Below, in pieces: positions 53,201-62,197 of a stretch of DNA of 64,000 nt (its first letter is position 1; the number at the start of each line of letters is the position of its first letter). A model generated the notes under the pieces. It made no database searches. It was not told the DNA's origin and worked only from the letters and a program-made list of their open reading frames with translations. The translations under genes were made by a program, and so were the position numbers. Source of the DNA: a virus; the IMG/VR virus record IMGVR_UViG_3300032236_001613, positions 264,069 to 328,068 of that record; one strand, 5' to 3'.

Positions 53201-56200
53201 CATTCTCAGAACACTAGCTTAACTTCTGCAACTTCTGCCGAAGCAGCGATTATTTCTAGTGAATTTACAGTTATTACAAATATCTTAAACAACGGAACCG
53301 CAGGAGTAACAGATATCATTGTTCCTAACGGAATTGTAACTGGAACTGGTAATATTACTAGTGCTGTAAAACTATTACAAGCAAATAAAATTTATATTCA
53401 GGAGCAAGTTGTAGGATTTGTTGAAGCTACAAAACCAGGAGGATTTACATACGATCAATCTAAATGTTATCGTGACGCAGGATATATGGTCGATAGTGTT
53501 TGCTTTGATTTACTTTATGGTGGAAACAGACAAGCTGTTCAAAGCGGAGTTTATTATTATGCGTTTTCCTCAACCGGTGCTGCAATTGCTGACTCAGAAA
53601 AGTCTCAAACAACTGCAGCTTACAACTATATTAAAACATTAGTTTCGTATATTGTTAAAGGAAGCGCAGTACCGTCTCTGTATCAAACAGCAGTACAGCA
53701 AGTACTTCCTGGCTCTGTTGGTACATCAATTGAATCAGAGAAGATAAATGCTAATCTTGATTTAATTACTGATATTATTACAGTAGGACCAGGAATAGCT
53801 CCACCACCAATTCCGATTAGCAATCAGTTAACTTATAACTATAACGAAATTAATGCGTTTAATTTATTAACATCAAATAAAGATTTCTTAGCGGCAGAGC
53901 TAACTGGATGGATAGATGACACATTTAGTGTAGGGTTTAACTACAATGCAAACAATTGTCATAGAGATACCGGATTAATAGTTGATAGTATCGCGTTTGA
54001 CCTTTTACAACAAGATAACAGCCAGGCAATTTTTGCCGGATTACAGTATTGGAATCAAGCAGGATATACCGGAGCAATCGGAAAAGAACTAACAACAACT
54101 ACTGCCGCCATTAATTATGCAAAATGGTTAGCACAAAAAGTTGTAGTTAATTCCACAGTAACAAATTTACAAACAGGCACTACGCAGACTTTTAATTTTG
54201 CATCACCGGGATCGACTACTGCTAGTACAATTATTGGTAACCTTTTCTCTACTGTTACTAACATTTTGATTAACGGAACTACTGGAGTTACAAATCAAAT
54301 TGTTCCAAATACTACTGCAACAACTAATACAGCAACTTATAACGCTTATAATTTATTACAGGCAAATAAGAAATTTATTGAAGAAGAAGTTATTGCATTT
54401 GTTGATAATAACCTGTCTCAATATTATTATGATAAGACTAAATGTTCGAGAGACACAGGATTAATTATTGATGCTATTGCACTTGATTTGTTATATAACG
54501 GAACTAGTCAAAGCGATTTTGCTGGTCTACAGTATTGGAACCAATCTGGATACACCGGACAGATTACTGTTGAACTAGATCAAACAGTTTCTGCAATTAA
54601 TTTTGCTAGCTCTCTTGCACAACAAGTAGTACAAAATATTACTGCTGGTGTAAGATTTACCCCGACATATTATTTAGGAGGTACTCCAACTGCACAGACT
54701 ACTGGAACTGCAGCTACTTCAGCTGAAGCCGGAATTATTGCAACTGATTTTTCTGTAATCACTAACATTTTAATTAACGGAACAGCCGGAGTTACTGATA
54801 TTATAGTACCAAACGGTTACAGTGCAATCGGAGGAACTGTCGGTAATGCATATGCATTGCTAACTGCTAATAAGACCTTTATTCAGGAACAAACTGTTGC
54901 ATATGTTGAAACAAATAAACCATCGTGGTTTGTTTATAATACTGCTACATGTTACCGTGATGTCGGATATATCATCGATAGTATTAGATTTGATTTAAAA
55001 TATGGTGGCAACAAACAAGCAGTTCACAGTGGAGTCTACTACTATTCATTCTCGTCTTCGAGTAGTGCAATAGCACCTACTGAGAAAAATCAGATAACTG
55101 CTGCTTATAATTATATAAAAACATTAGTCGGATACATTGTAACAAATCAGACAGTTCCGGCACCGTATCAAACTACTGTTGTACAGAGTAAGCAAGGAGT
55201 AATCGCAACTAGTGCAGAAGTAACAGCACTAGATAATAATATTAATCGTATTACTACAATTATTAATAACGGCCCAAATACTACTATTAATGGATCGACG
55301 ATTACTCCAACTCCGATTAATTTATCCTTTAATCCTACACTTAATTCTCAGCATGCAGTTGCACAATTATCAGCCAATAGAGATTTTATAAGAGCAGAAG
55401 TTATTGCATACCTTGATTACTTTATTACTACACAAGCTAAACCGGTTTTTGTATACGACCAAGTTAAGTGCGAAAGAGACGTTGGGTTGATTGTCGATGC
55501 ATTAGCTCAAGATTTATTGTTTAATGGAACTAGTCAAAGTAATTTCTCTGGATCTCAATACTGGGCGCAAAGCGGATATACTGGAGCTATCGGCTCAGAG
55601 TTAACTACTACTACGTCAGCAATTAATTACATTAGAGATCTAGCAGTTAAAGTCATTAAGAACGATACAACAGGTTTAAGATACCAGTCAAACGTATCTC
55701 AATTTACTAATACCTCTATTGTTGTAACTACTACTGAACAACAAAAAGTTTATGACGAGTTTAACCTGATTGTTGATATAATTCTTAATGGAACTGCTAA
55801 TGTTACTGATAGAATTGTACCAAATAATTTATTTGCAAGTTCGATTTTATCTGTACAAGGTGCGTATACATTATTAGAAAATAATAAATCATACCTACAA
55901 GCAGAAGCAGTTGCATTTGTTGAAACAACAAAGACATACGGATTTGTTTACGATCAAACTAAATGTAGACGAGACATTGGCTATATGGTTGATAGCGTAA
56001 GCTTTGATTTACTATACGGTGGAAATAGACAAGCTATTCAAAGCGGTGTTTATTATTATGGATTTAGTAACATAACTGCTGTACCAAACGAGCAAGTGCA
56101 AGTTACAGCCGCATATAATTTCATAAAGAATATAAGTTCTTACATTATAACTGGTCAAAGAATTCCAGCACAATACCAAAATAACATAAGTCAAGTAACA

Positions 56201-59200
56201 AGTTATAATACTGGAACTAACGTACAAGTTACTACTGTAACTAATAATATTAATTTAATTACTAGTATTATTAACGGTGGTATTGGCAATGCATTAACTC
56301 CGACTCCGATTTCAATTACACCAAGTACGAATCCTGCAACATTAAATGCTGCAGTTTTACTAAATGCTAACCGTGCATTTATTCAAGCAGAAACTGTAGC
56401 TTATATCAACACAATGTATCCTGCAGGATTTAATTATAATAGAGATACATGCCGTCGAGATGTTGGATACATTATTGATAGTGTTAGCTTTGACTTGCTT
56501 CATGGTGGCAATAGACAAAGCGTTCAAAGCGGTGTCTACTACTACGGATATAATAGTAACAGCAGTGTTATTACATACGAGTTAGCACAAGTTACTGCTG
56601 CTTATGATAGAATCAAACAACTTGCTCGAGGTATTATAACAAATAATACAGTAACCACTACCATTGGAAATTCTACTCCGCAACAGTTTATATTGTCAGC
56701 TAATAGTGCAACAAGTGTTCAGATATCATATGTTGAAAACGAAATTGATATTATTACTGATATTATCAATAATGGTCCTAATCCTTATTATCCAAAGAAA
56801 CCTATTAACTTAGCATCAAGTTCTAATAAAGGTGATAGCGACGCTTATAAATTATTATTAGCTAACCGTCAGTTTATTCAAGATGAACTGATTGCTTATA
56901 TTAATTACTGGTTTGCTAAACCTTTCAATTATAATAAAGCAACATGCCAGAGAGATACTGGATTAATTATTGATGCATTGGCACAAGATTTATTATTTGG
57001 CGGATCGAGTCAAAGTGACTTTGCAGCTATACAGTACTGGAATCAAACAGGCTACACCGGCCTTATTGCAGTCGAATCTGCACAAACAATAGAAGCCGTT
57101 ACCTATCTTAAAAATTTAGCAGCAGAAGTAGTTCAAAATCAAACTACCGGAACTACTGTTCGATATATTACAGCCGCTAGTCAAAATACATCATACACTG
57201 CTGGTACATTAGCTAATGCAACAGCATTAAAAACTGATTTTGATTATGTAATTAATATTTTATCTAATGGAATCACCGGAGTAACTGATCTAATAGTTCC
57301 AAATAGTTTAACAGCTAGTAGCGATACAACCAATGCTGTAACAGTATTGCAAGCTAATAGAACTTACCTACAACAGCAGGTAGTAGCACATGTTAACAGC
57401 CTTTACACAGGGTTCGTTTATAATTCAACTAAATGTAGTCGAGATACAGGATTAATTGTTGATGCATTAGCACAAGATTTATACTTTCCTGGAACTAGCG
57501 GAAACAGTCAGATTGTATTCTCGGCGTTGCAGTATTGGGCACAAGGTGGTAATTTAAATATTCAAGGGACAGAACTTGCAGCAACCGAATATGCAATCGC
57601 TCAATTAAGCACAGCAACTGCAGCAGTTGTTACAACAAGTTTAGAAAAATCATTTGTACAAAGTGAATTTGCATTAATTCTTAATTTACTAAACGGTACA
57701 ACTAATCCAGCTACTATAACCGATGCTATCGTACCAAATGCAACTACTGCCGGAATAGGTGTTGTTCTTGCAGCATATAATGCTATACAGTCTAACAGAG
57801 ATAGTATCATATCTTCGGTTGCTAATTCGATAAAAGCGACTTATCCATATGTTTGGGGAAGCATTGACCAGGCAATATGCCGAAGAGATATGGGATTCAT
57901 AATTGATAGTATAAGTTATGATTTACTATATAATGTTGATCCGACATATGTTGCTCCGTCTAACAGACAAGCAATACAGAGTGGAATTTATTATTTAGGA
58001 TTCTCGAATACAACTAATATTCCAAACGAATTACCGCAAACTACTGCGGCATACACATATCTAAAGAGAGTAGTTAGTTACGTTATTTCGGCACAAGCTC
58101 TACCAAACAAATACAGTGGTGCAAGTCAAAATATCAGTTTAACTGCAGGTACTAGTGCAGACATTACTGCTGTTACAAATAATATTAACTTGCTATTAAA
58201 TGTTATTAAAAACGGTCCTTCGGCTGCTGGAGGAATTTATACTCCAATAGGTCTAACACCGAACTCTGCTTCAGCAAATGCATTTGCTCTTCTACATGCT
58301 AATCGATCATTTATACAAGCAGAAATTATTGCTTATATTAACGGATTTACTTATAATGCAACAACTTGTGCAAGAGATGTCGGATATATAGTTGATAGTG
58401 TAACTTTTGATTTAACATACGGAGGCAATAGACAAGCTATACAAAGCGGTGTTTACTATTATACATTTGCCAATTCAACAAGTGTGCTTCCAACATCAGA
58501 AGTTCCGCAAACAACTGCAGCGTATAACTATATTCAAACTTTAACAAACTATATTGTTCAAGGAATACCATTACCGTTACCTTATCAAACCAAAGTTTCT
58601 CAAGTTACTAGTAGTTCGGTAGGGACTAGTGCTGAAATTTCCGCGATTGATTCTAACATTAATCGTATTACAACTATTATTAATAACGGGCCAACAATTG
58701 GTGGTAATCCGGTTACTCCAACTCCGATTGGATTAACACCGAGTGTTACTCCTGCGGTAATAAATGCTGCTAATTTATTAGAATCTAATCGAGCATTTAT
58801 ACAAGCAGAAGTAATTGCTTATATTGATACTACATTCCCAAGTGTATTCATTTACGATAAAATTAAATGTGCAAGAGACACTAAGTTAATTATTGATAGT
58901 GTAGCATTGGATTTAGTGTATGGTGGCAATACACAAAGCACATTTGCAGGGTTGCAGTATTGGGCACAAGGTGATTATACCGGTGCAATTGCATCTGAAA
59001 TAACTACAACTACTAATGCTATTCGATATGCACAATCATTAGTAACTGCAACAATAGCCGGATTTACATCTGCTATTAACAGTGTTAATTCAAATTTTGA
59101 TGAAATAGTGACAATTATTAATACCGGAACAAACGGTATTACAGATATAATTGTTCCTAACGGATTACCAATAACAAATACTGCAACTGTTACAGCGTAC

Positions 59201-61780
59201 ACTTTAATACAAGCAGCTAAACTGTCTATACAACAACAAACAGTTAATTGGGTAACTACAAATAACCCTGGATTCGTTTATAATACCTCAACTTGTTATC
59301 GAGATGTTGGATACATTATTGACTGTGTTAGTTTTGATTTACTTAACGGTGGGAATCGTCAAAGTATACAAGCAGGTGCATATTATTATGTGTCAAGTTA
59401 TACAGCAACTAATATTGTTAACGAAATACCTCAAGTAGTTGCTGCTTATAATCAACTTAAGTATCTAATTAGTTCTGTTATACAGAGCCAGAGATTGCCA
59501 AAAACTTATCAAAAAGTTTATGATCAGACTATTATTCCGGCATATATGGGCGTTGCGAGTGCTATTTACGGTGAAGAACTTATCACAGTAGACGCATTAC
59601 GCTATCTAAATGAAATTAGTCAGAAAGTAATAAGTAACACTCCAGTACCTGTTGTAAGATCAACTGCAACACAAACCTTTAATTCTGCGTTTGAGGGAGG
59701 TGTTCATGCTAGTGGACCGGTTGCAAGAAATTACGGAATTATTTCAGATATTATTTCTAATGGTCCAGAAGCTGCTCCGGTATCATTTGTTGGATCGGGA
59801 TTATTTGCTACCACCGGTGTAAGTACTGACGATGTAAGAAATAGTCCTACTATTACTTCAATTACAACACAAAGTAATAACACTTATATTATAACATTGT
59901 CTGGCCCAACAGTTGGTGATTCTCAGAACGGAACATTATATTTCGGTAACACATTAGTTTTCCCTGCTACTGATGCTCAAGTTGAAGAATTGAGCTTAAA
60001 GTATACAGGAAATACTAGTACTTGGAATAGCCGAAAAGTTGATACTATTGGAGCAATGGGAGGCACATTAATCGATGGAGCAGTAATTAGCGATCGAAGC
60101 CCGATCCAATCATATGTATTCGACGCCTTTACACAGATTAACCAAGGTGGTAGGGGAGTACACATTACTAATAATGGATATGCTCAGTTGGTATCTGTAT
60201 TCACAATCTTCTGTAGCGTTGGTGTCCAAACTGATAACGGTGGTATTGCTAGTATTGTTAATAGTAATGCTAACTTCGGTGATATCTGCTTGCTATCTAA
60301 CGGGTTTGGTAAGAAAGAATTCGGCGGAACAATTTATAATCCGCCTTATCCGACTTATCAGCCTAATGGAAAATATTACCCATTTGGCTTCTATCCGCAA
60401 AATGGAAAAGTTGAAATTTATCTACCAGATAAAGCAAATAGACCCCACATCGCTCTTATCATGGAAGTTGAACCACCTGAAACATATATTGATTATTCAG
60501 GTAATGTGGTTCCTTATAAGAACGATCAAGGGTTTCCTGGGTTCTTAAATGCAACTCCGAGTGTTGCGTACTTAACTACAGGAAGCAATATATTATCACC
60601 AATTGACACTAATAGTATTGCTGTAGGTAATGCTGTATACGTTAGAGATCAATACGGTAATACCGGCACAACAGTTAATAATGTTTTTACTCCTTATGTT
60701 TACCCAGGAACTGTTGTAACTGATGTAAGTTATCAAACTGTAACATTGAACAAAGGACTCGGTAGCGGAGGTCAAGATCCTAAGAATACAGCACAGTCAG
60801 TTAACACTGATTACTTTAATGTTTATTTCTGCGGTAATGCCTACTATACAGTACTATCGAGCACTTTAAGTGATAACTTTGCAAATACATTAAACGATGA
60901 CGGAACTATAACTACAAAATATCAGTTAGGTAGTAATATATTAAGTGCTGTTAATACTGCACAACATACTAATCAAATACCATACGAAATCGATATCCTA
61001 GATAATTTATCATTCTTACTTGTTGACGGTGGTAGTGGTCTTTTAAATTCTTTATTAGTTCCAGCACCGGCGGTAGCTTTTGTTAATACTTGTATAGGAA
61101 TTATGAAAGGAATTGTTCAAGCAGCTGATATACTTGCTGCAGAAAATTATCTTGTGCCAACTAAGAAAGGCACTCCGCCAATTGGGGCAAGTGTTGCTAT
61201 TTCTGTGCTGAATACACCATCGGTAATCGAGCAGCTTGTAAATGATACAATTTATTATCTTACTAATATATTGCTTTTTCCGGCCACTTCGTACAATCAG
61301 GAAAAATGTAAAAGAGATATTAAACTTACATTAAAACAGATTACATTTGATCTTGAAACTGGTGGAAATTACTATAGCTATTACTCGGGATTAAGTTATT
61401 GGTATCGATCTGGAACACATCATATTGTTACACTTGAAGAAAATGTAACAAATACTGCACTATTCCCTGACGGAGCTACAGTTAACTTCTATCAAAGAAG
61501 TTATCAAAGTGCAGCAGGTTATACATTTGAATATGTAGGCGCAGGTGTAACTTACAGCGCATTACCTCAACGAGGAATTAAAGATCCTGTTCAAGGTAAA
61601 GAAGTAGTTCAAGTAAATAATGGTAAGGTGTTCTTTACTTCAACCGACCAAAACGGTGATTTTAGAATAGGCCCCGAACTAGTTATTAGCCAGGCAACTG
61701 GTGTGTTAAGTGGTAGAACGTTTACAAAGAGTTTATTCGCTAACATGACTCCGTTCATTCTAGCAATTGAAGGAGGTTAA
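50243..61780 (+). CDS. Giant modular virion protein, 3845 residues
   Basis: Probable long tail fibre or other external virion protein. Residues 1-60 (AIGRISGPLLAKNLIRDGVD, IGIRKSNPAYELDVNGTINA) are a typical fibre start with a beta-helical shaft. Residues about 215-400 (NLDGNDTNDGRAADPSRACR, then TAVVGDDLRTTSIEPINKT) look like a pectate-lyase-type beta-helix. Residues about 419-3180 consist of seventeen ~160-residue modules. Residues about 3210-3350 (MGGTLIDGAVISDRSPIQSY, GGRGVHITNNGYAQLVSVF) continue the beta-helix, so the modules seem to be inserted in it. A lone CKRDIKLTL motif occurs near residue 3690. An AAGGAG site precedes the ATG. Adhesion or glycan binding is likely but inferred. Confidence 0.88.
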   Translation: MAIGRISGPLLAKNLIRDGVDLAFETDLLYLDVTTGRIGIRKSNPAYELDVNGTINANNLKVVYTGPGTGQSQLGNLIISTGTISTTVGPIALQPSGNESINLVGNTNVFGNLHATGNITADGNITLGNNTATDVVVFESEIGSNITPSVDNGFSIGSIERNWLNAYVSNLVTNEISSTGTININAGSDLLQINSEIRVTGKNPIGTSPVITNVLHVNLDGNDTNDGRAADPSRACRTITGATRSPYYRPGTLIKVYSGHYLENNPILLQPNTAVVGDDLRTTSIEPINKTQDLFHVQSGCYLAQMQFFNGRSGLLPGPYVNGTNRGAYCTAFPPQVNGAKIDLYQSPYVQNCTNQSGPWLVDGTMFVPNQTVQVPQAVGIAQFSANTTTITVTLTNGSIEPGLNVISGPQDPGFFNARTLMLSNITFIQEQVVAFVNQQVANALPGSPFYQFTYNQAKCYRDVGLIVQNIAYDVTFGGNEKAVEAGLSYWNGVVNYIEGQQVQTTDAINYIGELSQSIIVNQVAPVITTGTAQIINTALIGGGIASDEITNAINIITTIINKGPSSAPTVFNSCGPEAPLVSAELLLQANRNFLQNEVVAYVNSTYPNFVYKQDYCFRDTGLIVDAVSQDIIVGGNTKSIECGLSYFTGGKGDSSVAETAIINNINLIKNIILNGPSVAPPPIVGPNLGGGYSNAQDILKKNLLFVQSEVSAYVRSLFNSNFRLTQKQQNLCYRDIGTILTAIADDVAAGGNINTLNSALSYYSNGLIILPGNQPAETLKSLDYLQYLAVNIVKNKKLTNLYQNYIKQATNPVVGNANQIISIGSNIDRIIDIINNGPTTIINGSPVIPSPIGLIASGDAATQTSATLLHANRYFIQSEIVAYIDNVINNGSGYYQNYSRSKCLRDTGLIVDALVQDLLFGGTSQTDFAGLQYWNQNGYTGQITVELTETINAINYLSYLAQQIVQNITSGTRYTATYHPSGPTAHSQNTSLTSATSAEAAIISSEFTVITNILNNGTAGVTDIIVPNGIVTGTGNITSAVKLLQANKIYIQEQVVGFVEATKPGGFTYDQSKCYRDAGYMVDSVCFDLLYGGNRQAVQSGVYYYAFSSTGAAIADSEKSQTTAAYNYIKTLVSYIVKGSAVPSLYQTAVQQVLPGSVGTSIESEKINANLDLITDIITVGPGIAPPPIPISNQLTYNYNEINAFNLLTSNKDFLAAELTGWIDDTFSVGFNYNANNCHRDTGLIVDSIAFDLLQQDNSQAIFAGLQYWNQAGYTGAIGKELTTTTAAINYAKWLAQKVVVNSTVTNLQTGTTQTFNFASPGSTTASTIIGNLFSTVTNILINGTTGVTNQIVPNTTATTNTATYNAYNLLQANKKFIEEEVIAFVDNNLSQYYYDKTKCSRDTGLIIDAIALDLLYNGTSQSDFAGLQYWNQSGYTGQITVELDQTVSAINFASSLAQQVVQNITAGVRFTPTYYLGGTPTAQTTGTAATSAEAGIIATDFSVITNILINGTAGVTDIIVPNGYSAIGGTVGNAYALLTANKTFIQEQTVAYVETNKPSWFVYNTATCYRDVGYIIDSIRFDLKYGGNKQAVHSGVYYYSFSSSSSAIAPTEKNQITAAYNYIKTLVGYIVTNQTVPAPYQTTVVQSKQGVIATSAEVTALDNNINRITTIINNGPNTTINGSTITPTPINLSFNPTLNSQHAVAQLSANRDFIRAEVIAYLDYFITTQAKPVFVYDQVKCERDVGLIVDALAQDLLFNGTSQSNFSGSQYWAQSGYTGAIGSELTTTTSAINYIRDLAVKVIKNDTTGLRYQSNVSQFTNTSIVVTTTEQQKVYDEFNLIVDIILNGTANVTDRIVPNNLFASSILSVQGAYTLLENNKSYLQAEAVAFVETTKTYGFVYDQTKCRRDIGYMVDSVSFDLLYGGNRQAIQSGVYYYGFSNITAVPNEQVQVTAAYNFIKNISSYIITGQRIPAQYQNNISQVTSYNTGTNVQVTTVTNNINLITSIINGGIGNALTPTPISITPSTNPATLNAAVLLNANRAFIQAETVAYINTMYPAGFNYNRDTCRRDVGYIIDSVSFDLLHGGNRQSVQSGVYYYGYNSNSSVITYELAQVTAAYDRIKQLARGIITNNTVTTTIGNSTPQQFILSANSATSVQISYVENEIDIITDIINNGPNPYYPKKPINLASSSNKGDSDAYKLLLANRQFIQDELIAYINYWFAKPFNYNKATCQRDTGLIIDALAQDLLFGGSSQSDFAAIQYWNQTGYTGLIAVESAQTIEAVTYLKNLAAEVVQNQTTGTTVRYITAASQNTSYTAGTLANATALKTDFDYVINILSNGITGVTDLIVPNSLTASSDTTNAVTVLQANRTYLQQQVVAHVNSLYTGFVYNSTKCSRDTGLIVDALAQDLYFPGTSGNSQIVFSALQYWAQGGNLNIQGTELAATEYAIAQLSTATAAVVTTSLEKSFVQSEFALILNLLNGTTNPATITDAIVPNATTAGIGVVLAAYNAIQSNRDSIISSVANSIKATYPYVWGSIDQAICRRDMGFIIDSISYDLLYNVDPTYVAPSNRQAIQSGIYYLGFSNTTNIPNELPQTTAAYTYLKRVVSYVISAQALPNKYSGASQNISLTAGTSADITAVTNNINLLLNVIKNGPSAAGGIYTPIGLTPNSASANAFALLHANRSFIQAEIIAYINGFTYNATTCARDVGYIVDSVTFDLTYGGNRQAIQSGVYYYTFANSTSVLPTSEVPQTTAAYNYIQTLTNYIVQGIPLPLPYQTKVSQVTSSSVGTSAEISAIDSNINRITTIINNGPTIGGNPVTPTPIGLTPSVTPAVINAANLLESNRAFIQAEVIAYIDTTFPSVFIYDKIKCARDTKLIIDSVALDLVYGGNTQSTFAGLQYWAQGDYTGAIASEITTTTNAIRYAQSLVTATIAGFTSAINSVNSNFDEIVTIINTGTNGITDIIVPNGLPITNTATVTAYTLIQAAKLSIQQQTVNWVTTNNPGFVYNTSTCYRDVGYIIDCVSFDLLNGGNRQSIQAGAYYYVSSYTATNIVNEIPQVVAAYNQLKYLISSVIQSQRLPKTYQKVYDQTIIPAYMGVASAIYGEELITVDALRYLNEISQKVISNTPVPVVRSTATQTFNSAFEGGVHASGPVARNYGIISDIISNGPEAAPVSFVGSGLFATTGVSTDDVRNSPTITSITTQSNNTYIITLSGPTVGDSQNGTLYFGNTLVFPATDAQVEELSLKYTGNTSTWNSRKVDTIGAMGGTLIDGAVISDRSPIQSYVFDAFTQINQGGRGVHITNNGYAQLVSVFTIFCSVGVQTDNGGIASIVNSNANFGDICLLSNGFGKKEFGGTIYNPPYPTYQPNGKYYPFGFYPQNGKVEIYLPDKANRPHIALIMEVEPPETYIDYSGNVVPYKNDQGFPGFLNATPSVAYLTTGSNILSPIDTNSIAVGNAVYVRDQYGNTGTTVNNVFTPYVYPGTVVTDVSYQTVTLNKGLGSGGQDPKNTAQSVNTDYFNVYFCGNAYYTVLSSTLSDNFANTLNDDGTITTKYQLGSNILSAVNTAQHTNQIPYEIDILDNLSFLLVDGGSGLLNSLLVPAPAVAFVNTCIGIMKGIVQAADILAAENYLVPTKKGTPPIGASVAISVLNTPSVIEQLVNDTIYYLTNILLFPATSYNQEKCKRDIKLTLKQITFDLETGGNYYSYYSGLSYWYRSGTHHIVTLEENVTNTALFPDGATVNFYQRSYQSAAGYTFEYVGAGVTYSALPQRGIKDPVQGKEVVQVNNGKVFFTSTDQNGDFRIGPELVISQATGVLSGRTFTKSLFANMTPFILAIEGG
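51500..59790 (+). repeat. 17 tandem copies of a ~160-residue module inside the 3845-residue protein
   Basis: Each copy contains the order: N-R-x-F-I-Q-A-E-x-x-A-Y-I, then x-C-x-R-D-x-G-x-I-(I/V)-D, DLL..G, and often a closing INNGP. The C-x-R-D cores lie near 51620, 52088, 52437, 52952, 53465, 53957, 54443, 54952, 55469, 55964, 56451, 56945, 57433, 57880, 58369, 58869 and 59294. The mean period is about 480 bases. Two subtypes mix: one with GLIVDALAQDLLF...FAGLQYWNQ, one with GYIIDSVSFDLLYGGNRQ..SGVYYY. Copies are diverged at DNA level, so the array is old. Each core keeps one cysteine. Confidence 0.92.
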
Positions 61781-61789
61781 AGGAATTTT

Positions 61790-62173
61790 ATGGCACAATT
61801 ACCGTTAAATGTATTCAAAACTAAAACAGCAAAATTATCTAACGATACATCTGCTACTGTTTATACTGCTCCGATTGGAGTAACATCGATTATTTTGATG
61901 ACTCAAGTTGCAAATATTGATAGTGTTCCGCATGCTGTAACTTTTGCTCACCGTAGAAATTTGCCTATACTTCCAAATGCACAAGGTACCGGCGGCCAGC
62001 CAGCTGGTATAACAACTGAGTTAGTATTAGATTATCTAATACCTCCGAATGATGCTGCAAGTATGACTACCGGTAAAATGATTATCGAACAATTAGATAG
62101 CGTCATTTGTTATGCTGACACTACAGGAACTTGCAAATTAACTTTGAGTGTATTGGAGACAGCTAATGCTTAA
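61790..62173 (+). CDS. Small beta-rich virion protein
   Basis: 127 residues: NDTSATVYTAPIGVTSIILM, VPHAVTFAHRRNLPILPN, then GKMIIEQLDSVICYADTTGT. The plan is like that of the 106-residue protein encoded at 49008. It stands between two fibre-like genes with ten-base spacing and an AAAGGAA ribosome site. It may cap or join fibres; that is inference from position. No catalytic motif is visible. Confidence 0.75.
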   Translation: MAQLPLNVFKTKTAKLSNDTSATVYTAPIGVTSIILMTQVANIDSVPHAVTFAHRRNLPILPNAQGTGGQPAGITTELVLDYLIPPNDAASMTTGKMIIEQLDSVICYADTTGTCKLTLSVLETANA

Positions 62174-62197
62174 TTTTATTAAGGATGGAGAAATTTA

